Source: Oscillospiraceae bacterium (lineage in GTDB: Bacteria; Bacillota; Clostridia; Oscillospirales; CAG-272). From it: a stretch of DNA of 55,505 nucleotides. This document shows, in pieces, positions 28,368 through 35,870 of the stretch. Made by a program: the position numbers and the translations under genes. The first letter of the stretch is position 1, and each line of letters opens with the position of its first letter. The notes beneath the pieces were generated by a model, which searched no databases, had not been told where the DNA came from, and was given only the letters and a program-made list of their open reading frames with translations. The DNA is taken from contig SVRS01000008.1 in the NCBI GenBank assembly GCA_015064695.1, positions 1 to 55,505 of the forward strand, given 5' to 3'.

Positions 28368-29144
28368 TCAAATATCCGCACCACACGTCACCACCACGAC
28401 CTCCCGCCGATTAAAGAGCCGCGGCACCAAGGGCACCGTATTCGCCACCCCGCGGGATATGACCAGCCGCCCTTCATGGACTCCCGAGGTGTACTTGGGG
28501 AACAAATGCTGATCGGGGGCGTAGATCCCTCGTCCAAATATCCGCCACTGGCCGCCGTGGGCGTGTCCCGACACGATGAGGTCGATGGGGTAGGGGCGGA
28601 GGTAGCGGTCGAAATACTCGGGGTGATGGCAGAGCAGGAGCTTATAGCCGGGGGTCTTGGCGTACTCCCCCAGCCAACCGAGGTCAGGGATCCAGCCGGG
28701 GTTCAAAAGTCCCGAGCCCAGACCGCCGATCACCAGCCCGTTCCAGGTCACAAAGGATTCATCCAACAGGGTCGCGCCGCTCCTTTGAATGACCTCCCGC
28801 CACGCGGACGGCAGGATAAAGGGTGGCAGCCCGCCCTGACCCGCCAGCTTGGCCTTGTAGATACGGCCGTGACAGCCGCCGATCTCATGATTGCCCAGGG
28901 AGTAGAAGGTGGGGGCGATGGCGGAGCAGGCGGCCAGTAGTCCAAGGCCGGGACGGTCTGCTTCCACGCGGTCCTCCCGCAGCCACTCGGCAAGATCGCC
29001 GGGAATGAGAATGAGATCGGGAGCCTCGCGTTCCAGGATGGGCAGGAGCTCACCAAAGGGACGATCGTGCAGGTCGGCCACGATGGCAGCCTTGAAGCGG
29101 ACGCGGGAGGAGGGGGATGCCAGGGTATAATGGGTGGTCTTCAT
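28368..29144 (-). CDS. Calcineurin-like metallophosphoesterase
   Basis: The protein has 258 residues from ATG 29144, which overlaps the VanZ stop codon in an ATGA junction; the longer frame to 29219 is rejected for that reason. Metal-binding motifs appear in order: DLHDRP, GDLAEW, GNHEIGG, CHHPEYF and SGHAHGGQW. The set matches the YaeI/YkuE-like group of metallophosphoesterases. The substrate is unknown. It is the second gene of a two-gene unit with the VanZ-like gene. Confidence 0.88.
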   Translation of the reverse strand: MKTTHYTLASPSSRVRFKAAIVADLHDRPFGELLPILEREAPDLILIPGDLAEWLREDRVEADRPGLGLLAACSAIAPTFYSLGNHEIGGCHGRIYKAKLAGQGGLPPFILPSAWREVIQRSGATLLDESFVTWNGLVIGGLGSGLLNPGWIPDLGWLGEYAKTPGYKLLLCHHPEYFDRYLRPYPIDLIVSGHAHGGQWRIFGRGIYAPDQHLFPKYTSGVHEGRLVISRGVANTVPLVPRLFNRREVVVVTCGADI

Positions 29145-29692
29145 GCCGTCACGGCCTCCTTCCCTGCCCGATGCCGACCAATAATGCGGGCTGTCAGCCA
29201 TGCCGCCAAATGCAGGCATGCAATCCCGAACACCGCGCCGCAGAAATCAATGGCCACGTCCCCCACCCGTGCGCCCCGCTCGGTAAAGAGCTGGTGTATC
29301 TCGTCCGATGCGGCGTAGAGCAGGCAAAAGGCGGCGGGAATAAGCCACGCTTGCAGGTGTGTCAGGCGCGGCCACCAAAAATGCCGCAGCAACAGAAGAA
29401 AGCCTGCGGACAAAAATCCCAGCAGGGCAAATTCCAGAAAATGCGCGGCCTTGCGGACAACACCGTGGATGCGTTCCACAGCCACGGTCTGCTCCGCGTC
29501 GGTCATATCATCGAAGGAGGGATCCAGAAGGCGCGCGATAGCTGTGGTAACGGCGCGGCTCCGATCCCCCGATTCCTCGCGGTTCTCGGCGGAAAAGCTG
29601 AAAATGAGTATCATATTGGCCATCATGAGCAGGGCTACACAGAGGATGGCTACAATGGAGAGGGGACGGAGTTTCGGGCGGTGCTGACGCAT
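29141..29692 (-). CDS. VanZ-like membrane protein
   Basis: The protein has 183 residues and about four membrane segments. VVRKAAHFLEFALLGF, then the AASDEIHQLF...R..RVGDVAIDFCGAVFG block, is the VanZ-like family signature. Distant members raise teicoplanin resistance; most have unknown roles in the envelope. The start at 29692 has AAAGGAG. It is transcribed from the promoter at 29773-29801 and carries a hairpin in its leader. Confidence 0.88.
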   Translation of the reverse strand: MRQHRPKLRPLSIVAILCVALLMMANMILIFSFSAENREESGDRSRAVTTAIARLLDPSFDDMTDAEQTVAVERIHGVVRKAAHFLEFALLGFLSAGFLLLLRHFWWPRLTHLQAWLIPAAFCLLYAASDEIHQLFTERGARVGDVAIDFCGAVFGIACLHLAAWLTARIIGRHRAGKEAVTA

Positions 29693-29730
29693 GGGGTCTC
29701 CTTTCGGGTGGATGGTCAGAAATGGGTTTA

Positions 29731-29768
29731 GGGCAGTCCCGCACGATAGTCGGTGTGCGGGACTGCCC
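29731..29768. terminator. Long hairpin at the 5' end of the VanZ transcript, also behind the XRE gene
   Basis: GGGCAGTCCCGCAC pairs perfectly with GTGCGGGACTGCCC. It lies 40 bp after the XRE gene stop and starts close to the expected +1 of the VanZ promoter, so it can act as a terminator or as a transcript leader structure. No strong T-run follows. Confidence 0.65.
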
Positions 29769-29772
29769 TATC

Positions 29773-29801
29773 ATTATAGCATCGCCCGAGGGATTTGTCA
29801 A
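29773..29801 (-). promoter_or_regulatory. Promoter of the VanZ-phosphoesterase unit
   Basis: Minus-strand TTGACA, 17 bp, TATAAT with TGC before the -10, starting only 6 bp past the XRE gene stop. Confidence 0.85.
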
Positions 29802-29807
29802 TGAGGT

Positions 29808-30890
29808 TCACAGAGAATTCAAGGATTCTTTTCCAAGACCTGCCTTCACCTCGTACCGTTGCAACATATCCCGAATTTCTTCCCGAAACACACCAAGATT
29901 CTCATTTTTCAACACATCTCGCAACAGTTGCACGCCGGAATCTTCGGGAGGCGTACAGTTGGGCAGAACAACTGCATCAACCAATTCGGGTTTTCTCTCC
30001 CGCCCGATGGATGACAGGTGTTTTTCCTGCCCCATCAGCATCTTTTCCATGTATATTTTCGCTTCCTCAGTTTTACCGATCTGCATGAGCAGTGATGCGA
30101 GATTGGCATAATCACAGAACAGAGCTATATCATATACGCCTCCGTATTGACCGTCTAATATAGCCTCATATAACGCCGCCGCCTTCCGATAATAGAAGAT
30201 TTTTTCCTCAGGAGACATCTCGGGCAAGATCAACTGACGGATTGAGCACTCCGTCAGGTCGATCATGTAGCAGATATTATTCTTCAACTGCCGTCTGTAT
30301 TCTTCCCTGTCCATGACAAATTTCGCATAGATCTCCCGACTGTGACGAAGCTTGGGAATCTTGTTGTAGTACGTCTTCGCCCGTTCTTTGATCGTCAAGT
30401 TTTCGGAATGGGAGCAGAGCTCCACCATGATACGGTACAGATCGTTGCGGGTGTCGTCATCCATGCAGTGAGTCTCCACGTATGCCGCCAGAGAGAGCAT
30501 CTTGGTGACGTGTTCGTCATCAAAGAAATTCGCCCGTATCACAAAACGCATCACATCAAGATAATGGACGAATTGATCGGGATTCAGTTCGATCTCCTGT
30601 AGCCAAGCGCGGTACATACCGTCAAAGTCACGCATCTCCCGCAGTTTTCTGATTTCGGATTGAAATTCCTGCTGATGCTCTTTTCCCCGGACAGTGTTCA
30701 TCTGAAACATGCTATCAATGGAACAATGATACAGCACCGCGATCTTGGGAAGGAGCGAAATGTCCGGAGACCGCAGTCCGCGTTCCCATTTAGACACGGT
30801 TTGGGAGGCAACACCCAACTGCTCTGCTACGGCTTCTTGGGTCAAGCCCCGTGCAATACGGAGCTCCTTCAATTTATCTTTCAGAACCAT
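29808..30890 (-). CDS. XRE-family transcriptional regulator with helical C-terminal domain
   Basis: The protein has 360 residues. Residues 6-62 form an HTH_3/XRE domain (GLTQEAVAEQLGVASQTVSKWERG). Residues about 75-350 are helix-rich and resemble TPR-like regulatory domains, with several KIYMEKML-type helices. Such proteins are often peptide- or stress-responsive. It starts 1 bp after the stop of the membrane-protein gene upstream, so the two are translationally coupled and probably functionally paired. Confidence 0.85.
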   Translation of the reverse strand: MVLKDKLKELRIARGLTQEAVAEQLGVASQTVSKWERGLRSPDISLLPKIAVLYHCSIDSMFQMNTVRGKEHQQEFQSEIRKLREMRDFDGMYRAWLQEIELNPDQFVHYLDVMRFVIRANFFDDEHVTKMLSLAAYVETHCMDDDTRNDLYRIMVELCSHSENLTIKERAKTYYNKIPKLRHSREIYAKFVMDREEYRRQLKNNICYMIDLTECSIRQLILPEMSPEEKIFYYRKAAALYEAILDGQYGGVYDIALFCDYANLASLLMQIGKTEEAKIYMEKMLMGQEKHLSSIGRERKPELVDAVVLPNCTPPEDSGVQLLRDVLKNENLGVFREEIRDMLQRYEVKAGLGKESLNSL

Positions 30891-30891
30891 T

Positions 30892-31425
30892 TTACTTTTT
30901 CATCCAATAATCGTATTTCTTTCTGCGATAAAACAGAAGTATCGTAAGGTAAACCACCACATCCACGACCGCACTCAACAGATACCCGACAAACGGGATC
31001 GTAAAGAGCGTATCGAACAGGCACATGGGAGCAAAAATGAGTGTGATAGCGGAAAATGTCTTTTTCCCAAACAGCAAAACGTCCATGCGATTCAATACAA
31101 AGCAAGCCAGGACAATGACCATCATACAGATCAGCATTTGGCTCTCACGCTTGATGATGCGTTTGAGATCGTCCGCGAGGGATACGTATTTCCTCCCTTG
31201 ATAGTCGGAGACCACCTCGTCCTCTCCAACTGAGCTTCTGATCTTCGAGATATAAACCAAGATCATACCAAAGACCGCCGCCATCATAAAAGCAAACAAA
31301 AGCAGTGCAAACAGTTGACTGGCTGTCTCTTTCAGAATAGCCCTCCAGATCGCATTGAGCACCAGATAGACCACCAAGGTCAAAATTGAGGACAGGGTAA
31401 TGTTCCATAGAGTGCGCTTCATCAT
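30892..31425 (-). CDS. Predicted membrane protein paired with the XRE regulator
   Basis: The protein has 177 residues with four hydrophobic segments: about 10-30, 35-60, 100-120 and 125-165. A charged cytosolic loop of about 40 residues sits in the middle. I do not recognise the family. A longer frame to 31536 exists but crosses the promoter. Two adjacent ATGs (31425, 31422) follow GGAGG; the second has the better spacing (6 nt). Its coupling to the XRE gene suggests that it is a sensor or a target of that regulator. Confidence 0.7.
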   Translation of the reverse strand: MMKRTLWNITLSSILTLVVYLVLNAIWRAILKETASQLFALLLFAFMMAAVFGMILVYISKIRSSVGEDEVVSDYQGRKYVSLADDLKRIIKRESQMLICMMVIVLACFVLNRMDVLLFGKKTFSAITLIFAPMCLFDTLFTIPFVGYLLSAVVDVVVYLTILLFYRRKKYDYWMKK

Positions 31426-31450
31426 ACACCTCCATTTGTGAGATGTATTC

Positions 31451-31479
31451 ATTATAGCATACCCCCGCGCATCTGTAAA
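31451..31479 (-). promoter_or_regulatory. Promoter of the membrane protein-XRE unit
   Basis: Minus-strand TTTACA, 17 bp, TATAAT with TGC before the -10. Confidence 0.8.
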
Positions 31480-31534
31480 CAGACAGTTCGGCACACGGTT
31501 CTGTCCGTTTTGAATCAATCCCGCCGAATAAGCC

Positions 31535-31561
31535 AAGGGGAACCCTCAACGAGTTCCCCTT
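31535..31561 (-). terminator. Terminator after the Gfo/Idh/MocA gene
   Basis: AAGGGGAAC pairs with GTTCCCCTT over a 9-nt loop, 11 bp past the stop at 31573. Confidence 0.75.
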
Positions 31562-31572
31562 TTGTGTTATGA

Positions 31573-32772
31573 TCAACTACCGTAGGTTCCCTCGGTGGAA
31601 GCGAACACGGCCTCAACGCCCTCCTTGCGGCGGGAGGTCTTGACATGCTCAAAGAGCAGGTCGCGGTACTGCTCCTCGTCGAAGGGCAGGGTCACGGACT
31701 TGCCGGTCCATGCGGAGAGGTGCATGGCGTTGGAGATGGTCAGGCCGTTGATGCCCTCGCGGCCGTCGGCTACCAGAGGCTCGTCGCGGAGGATGGCTGC
31801 GGCGAAGGCATTCAGCACGCCGATGTGCTGGTCATTGCGACCGTCGGTCTCCACCTCAACGCGGCTGGAATGAGGGCAGTTGAAGGTGCCCTTGTTGATC
31901 TTTGTGAATTCGGACTCAAAGGTATCCAGCTTGGTGAACTGGATGGAGCCGCCGTCGGTGACGATGGTACCGCCGTCGCAGACGATCTCCAGGCGGTTAG
32001 TACCGGGAGCATCGCCGGTGGTGGTGATGAAGGTACCGGTGGCGCCGTTCTCGTACTCGAAGTAGGCAGTCACGTCGTCCTCGACCTCGATGTCGTGCCA
32101 CTTACCGAAGTGGAGCTTGGCATCCACCAGCTTGGGCATACCGCAGATCCACTGGAACAGATCCAGGTTGTGGGGGCACTGGTTCAGAAGAACGCCGCCG
32201 CCCTCGCCCGACCAGGTCGCACGCCATGCGCCCGAATCGTAGTAGGCCTGGGGTCTGTACCAGTTGGTGATGATCCAGGACGTACGCTTGATCTTACCCA
32301 GCTCGCCCGAGGCGATGATCTCGCGGACCTTGCGGTAGATGTGGTTGGTTCTCTGGTTGAACATCATACCGAACTTCAGCTCGGGATGCTTGTCCGCCTC
32401 GGCGATCATCTCACGGACCTGGAGGGTGTACACGCCTGCGGGCTTCTCGCACATGACGTGCAAGCCTGCCTGCATAGCCTTGATCGCGTATACGGGATGG
32501 CCGTAGTGAGGAATGGCGATGATCACGGCGTCAATGAGACCGGACGCAAACATCTCGTCGCCGTCAGCAAAATAAGCCACGTCGGGCAGGTTGGCATCGG
32601 GACGGGCCTCGCGCTTCTTGGCCAGCTCAGCAGCAGCCCACTCCAGACGGGCGGGATTCACGTCGCAGACAGCTCTGACCTCGATCTCGGGGCAGGCACC
32701 GTTCAGAATGTTGCCGTAGTGGCCGGAGCCCATGTTACCGATACCGAGAATACCGATTCTTACTTTTTTCAT
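31573..32772 (-). CDS. Gfo/Idh/MocA-family NAD(P)-dependent oxidoreductase
   Basis: The protein has 399 residues. The Rossmann motif GILGIGNMGSG lies at the N-terminus. CEKPAG carries the family's catalytic Lys, and QCPHNLDLFQW provides the His in the substrate domain. Members oxidise inositols, sugars or sugar acids. It lies downstream of two sugar-isomerase-like genes and a phosphoesterase gene on the same strand, but 258 bp of hairpin repeats separate them, so co-transcription is uncertain. AAAGGAAA precedes ATG 32772. The substrate is unknown; the neighbours suggest polyol or inositol catabolism. Confidence 0.88.
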   Translation of the reverse strand: MKKVRIGILGIGNMGSGHYGNILNGACPEIEVRAVCDVNPARLEWAAAELAKKREARPDANLPDVAYFADGDEMFASGLIDAVIIAIPHYGHPVYAIKAMQAGLHVMCEKPAGVYTLQVREMIAEADKHPELKFGMMFNQRTNHIYRKVREIIASGELGKIKRTSWIITNWYRPQAYYDSGAWRATWSGEGGGVLLNQCPHNLDLFQWICGMPKLVDAKLHFGKWHDIEVEDDVTAYFEYENGATGTFITTTGDAPGTNRLEIVCDGGTIVTDGGSIQFTKLDTFESEFTKINKGTFNCPHSSRVEVETDGRNDQHIGVLNAFAAAILRDEPLVADGREGINGLTISNAMHLSAWTGKSVTLPFDEEQYRDLLFEHVKTSRRKEGVEAVFASTEGTYGS

Positions 32773-32821
32773 GATGGTGGTTTCCTTTCTTTTATGGAAA
32801 TATTATATAGTTTTTGTTATG

Positions 32822-32892
32822 GGGAGCGTGCCTCCGGCGGCTTAGAACCTTTCTTGTAAGAAAGGTTCTAAGAACTCCAAAGAACTTTAATA
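32822..32892 (-). repeat. Intergenic hairpin repeat, copy 2 (inverted relative to copies 1 and 3)
   Basis: GCGTGCCTCCGGCGGC, then a 15-bp perfect stem CTTAGAACCTTTCTT/AAGAAAGGTTCTAAG, then ACTCCAAAGAACTTTA. The stem differs from copy 1, but both arms change together. Confidence 0.8.
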
Positions 32893-32940
32893 AGGGAGTT
32901 ATTGGGTGAGAGAGTCTCTGCCCAAACCATCCTTTTTTAA

Positions 32941-33013
32941 AGTTTTAGGAGTTCCAAGAACCCTTTTTCAAAAGGGTTCTTGGTGGGGGGTCAGGGGCAA
33001 AGCCCCTCGTTCC
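32941..33013 (+). repeat. Intergenic hairpin repeat, copy 3
   Basis: AGGAGTT, then a 14-bp stem CCAAGAACCCTTTT/AAAAGGGTTCTTGG, then TGGGGGGTCAGGGGCAAAGC. It is head-to-head with copy 2 across about 50 bp. Confidence 0.75.
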
Positions 33014-33030
33014 CCGCTCTCCCGTTCCGA

Positions 33031-33792
33031 TCACTCCAGCCCCTGAGCGTGGAGGTATTCGTAGCTTCTCTTGAGGGCTACGAAGGGATCCATATCGTAG
33101 CAGTTGTCCTGCTCGACAAATGCGTACTCAACGTGGGCGTCCTCGCAGGCCTTGAGGATCTCGGGATAGTTCATGTTGCCGTCGCCGATGGCGGCCATGC
33201 GGACGGCACCGTCGGCGGGGGAAAATACCATGTCCTTGAAGTGGACGCAGTTGACCCGGCCGTCCAAACGGCGGAGCCACTGGGCGGGATCTGCACCGCC
33301 TGCCTGGACCCAGTAGGTATCCAGGGTCACGCCGCACTCCTCGGGAGTGAAGGTCTCGCAGAGGAGATCCAAGAAGGTCTTACCCTCGAAGCGAGCGAAC
33401 TCCATGTGATGATTGTGGTACATGAACTTGTGGCCGCTTGCGATAATCTTGCCCAGGATGGGCTTGACCTCGGAGGCCATAGCTGCCAGGCCCTCGGGAT
33501 GGACCCCACGGGGGTTGGAACCGATGCCAATGTACTTACAGCCCATGGTGTCATGGAAGGCGATGGTCGCGTCGGTATCCTTGACGATTCGGTCGTAGCT
33601 GAAATGGGTGATGTTGGCCTCCAGACCGTAGGCCTTGAGACGATCGGCCATCCAGTCGGCCTCGTAGCCGCAGACGCCCGAAAGCTGGATGTGCTTGTAG
33701 CCGATGTCGGCCACCTTCTTCATGGACTCGTCCAAACCGTTCAGGTCGCGACAGAAGTCGCGGATGGTGAAAAATTGTGCACCAATCTTCAT
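33031..33792 (-). CDS. Sugar phosphate isomerase/epimerase (xylose-isomerase-like TIM barrel)
   Basis: The protein has 253 residues. It opens MKIGAQFFTIRDF and carries FMYHNHHMEF and CGVTLDTYWVQAGG, typical of the IolE/IolI-like family with a divalent metal site (Glu, Asp, His, Glu). ATG 33792 is preferred because AAAGGAG lies 8 nt upstream; an in-frame TTG at 33810 precedes that site. It lies 15 bp after the phosphoesterase gene in a three-gene operon. The probable substrate is a keto-inositol or hexulose. Confidence 0.86.
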   Translation of the reverse strand: MKIGAQFFTIRDFCRDLNGLDESMKKVADIGYKHIQLSGVCGYEADWMADRLKAYGLEANITHFSYDRIVKDTDATIAFHDTMGCKYIGIGSNPRGVHPEGLAAMASEVKPILGKIIASGHKFMYHNHHMEFARFEGKTFLDLLCETFTPEECGVTLDTYWVQAGGADPAQWLRRLDGRVNCVHFKDMVFSPADGAVRMAAIGDGNMNYPEILKACEDAHVEYAFVEQDNCYDMDPFVALKRSYEYLHAQGLE

Positions 33793-33806
33793 GATAAAAG
33801 CTCCTT

Positions 33807-34739
33807 TCAAATGATCGTAACTGTTCCCGCCGTCAGGTCAACCTCGTAGCTCCGTATGGAGGGAGAGCAGAGCCGCTCCTCCGACAGACGACGCTGATCC
33901 ACGCGGAGAAGCTCCTCGCGGGAAATGGGGGTAATATAATCTCCTGCTATGCCGTCGATGCGAATCTTGCCGCCCCCATCCAGGGTGATCACGGCGGAGA
34001 GAGGCTTCGCATAAAACAGGCAATGGGTGGATATGGGATATTTTTCATAGATATCCCGCGTATACAGTGTGTTTTCCACGTCGCACCAGTAATAGGAGGA
34101 GGAATTGAGATCCAGACAGCATACGCCGTTGATTACCGTACAGTAGTCGCAATGATGGTGCCCGTTGACACAGAGGATCACGCTGCGAGGCTTGCGGCGG
34201 TTGGCGGCGCAGATGATTCGCCAGATCTCGTCGCGATTGGCGATGCCGTCGGTGCGTTCCAGGCTTTGATGACTGCACAGAATGCAGGGGCCGGGCGCCT
34301 CGGCAATCACCGTCTCCAGCCAAGCGATCTGCTCGGGTGGAACGTATCCCTTGCCCTGGGGCACGCCGGGAGCGTAGTGCTTGAGCTCGCCGTTTACAAA
34401 ATTATGGTTGGGATCCAACACAATGATGCGGTAGCCCTCACAATCGAAGTGGTAGTAGCTCCGCTCCAGACGGTACATTTCCAGAATCCGGGGCATTTCG
34501 TCCTGGTCGGTGTCGTGATTGCCGAATACGTTGTAGGTAGCCATATCCGCCTCGGCGTACTCGTCGGCCAACCAACCGTTTTCGGGCAGCGTGTGGAGGA
34601 AATCACCGAGCTGTATGGCGAAGGAGGCGCCTGCTTCTTTGCCCCGCGAGAGGATGGACCGCAGGAAGGCGGGCGCATCGTGGGGGAACACCGAAGGCTC
34701 ATGGTGAAGATCGGTGAACGCCAAAAAACGCAAGGACAT
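33807..34739 (-). CDS. Calcineurin-like metallophosphoesterase of a sugar-utilisation operon
   Basis: The protein has 310 residues. Motifs in order are FTDLHHEP, LGDFLH, FGNHDTD, CSHQSLER and NGHHHCDY, a complete metal-binding set. The C-terminus is a beta-rich extension. It sits between two TIM-barrel sugar-isomerase-like genes with 12-15-bp gaps, so it probably acts on a phosphorylated intermediate of the same pathway. That last point is inference. Confidence 0.85.
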   Translation of the reverse strand: MSLRFLAFTDLHHEPSVFPHDAPAFLRSILSRGKEAGASFAIQLGDFLHTLPENGWLADEYAEADMATYNVFGNHDTDQDEMPRILEMYRLERSYYHFDCEGYRIIVLDPNHNFVNGELKHYAPGVPQGKGYVPPEQIAWLETVIAEAPGPCILCSHQSLERTDGIANRDEIWRIICAANRRKPRSVILCVNGHHHCDYCTVINGVCCLDLNSSSYYWCDVENTLYTRDIYEKYPISTHCLFYAKPLSAVITLDGGGKIRIDGIAGDYITPISREELLRVDQRRLSEERLCSPSIRSYEVDLTAGTVTII

Positions 34740-34751
34740 GACTTCTACTCC

Positions 34752-35603
34752 TTATGCACCGAGGATCTCTTTCAGCTTATTGACCGCACAATCAAACGCC
34801 TCGCGACCGTCCTTGAAGGCCAAAGAGCCCACACCGCTACGGGCCCCATCCTGCTCCAGGTCTGCCAAACCCACGAACTCACCAAGGTGAGGCTCCAGGG
34901 TCAGCACCTCACCGCCCTGGGCGGCAAAGAGGGGCAGGTACTCGCGGAGACATCCGATGCCGTCGCCGGGAGGCACCACGCGGCCGTCGGCCAAAGCATC
35001 CTTAATGTGGCCATACTCCACGTAAGGCGCCAGCATCTCCCAGGCGGGCATGATCTCCTGGCCGCATTGAATGAAGTTGGCGGGATCGAATACCGCCTTC
35101 AGACGGGGGATAGCGCGGTGAAGCTTGAGACAACGGGCCGCATCCTCACCGTAAATGCCCTTCTCATTCTCGTGACAAGGGATGACGCCATACTCGTCGC
35201 AGATATCGCAGTAGATATTCAGACGGCGGCAGACCTCAGCGAAGCACTCCTCGGAGTCATCGGTGCCGTAAAAGGAAAAGAGACGGATGCGCTTAGCCTC
35301 GAAGATCTTGGCCAGCTCCATCATGTGTCGGAATTGCTCTGTGATGGGACCGAAATCGGCGTTGATATCGTGCTTACCCGCGGGGGAGCCAATGGACCAG
35401 ACGCGGATACCGGCGGCATCCAGCTCGGACTTGAACTGCTTGGCGGCCTCAATGGACAGGTTAGCGATATTCGTGCCGTCCACGCCGCGGATCTCCAAGT
35501 AGGGGATGCCGTTCTCGGAGAGAGCCTTGATCTGACCCAAGCGGTCAGCATCCGCCTCATCGGCAAAAGCGCAAAGCTTGATATGTAACATATTAGCAGA
35601 CAT
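34752..35603 (-). CDS. Sugar phosphate isomerase/epimerase, second TIM-barrel paralogue
   Basis: The protein has 283 residues. CHENEKGIYGE and AVFDPANFIQCG are the metal-ligand segments of the xylose-isomerase-like TIM-barrel family, and LEPHLGEF supplies the last Glu. It is the first gene of the operon (35603 to 33031), just below a clear promoter. It shares the fold but little sequence with the gene at 33031-33792, so the two probably act on different intermediates. Confidence 0.86.
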   Translation of the reverse strand: MSANMLHIKLCAFADEADADRLGQIKALSENGIPYLEIRGVDGTNIANLSIEAAKQFKSELDAAGIRVWSIGSPAGKHDINADFGPITEQFRHMMELAKIFEAKRIRLFSFYGTDDSEECFAEVCRRLNIYCDICDEYGVIPCHENEKGIYGEDAARCLKLHRAIPRLKAVFDPANFIQCGQEIMPAWEMLAPYVEYGHIKDALADGRVVPPGDGIGCLREYLPLFAAQGGEVLTLEPHLGEFVGLADLEQDGARSGVGSLAFKDGREAFDCAVNKLKEILGA

Positions 35604-35677
35604 AGTGTTTCTCCTTATGGAATCAGGAATTCGTCAGGCAATCCTCAGCCTACCCGTATCATTCCTATTTGTTTGTC

Positions 35678-35706
35678 ATTATAGCATAACCATCCTAATT
35701 TGTAAA
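35678..35706 (-). promoter_or_regulatory. Promoter of the sugar-isomerase operon
   Basis: Minus-strand TTTACA, 17 bp, TATAAT with TGC before the -10, 75 bp before ATG 35603. Confidence 0.8.
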
Positions 35707-35802
35707 TAGGAAATCAAATTTTTTTGTTTTTTTTATGCATTTTTCAAAAAACAAATACACGAGCAGCACCCTCCTGCGCATTGGATTTTTCAAGAGCAAG
35801 CG

Positions 35803-35844
35803 CAAAAAAAGCATTCGCCGTTGGCGCTTTCGCGGCGAATGCTT
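35803..35844 (-). terminator. Terminator of the SLH protein gene
   Basis: AAGCATTCGCCG and CGGCGAATGCTT form a 12-bp stem with a 12-nt loop. The minus strand continues as a seven-T run. Confidence 0.92.
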
Positions 35845-35870
35845 GGGTCTTTCAGAGAGCTTACCGACGT

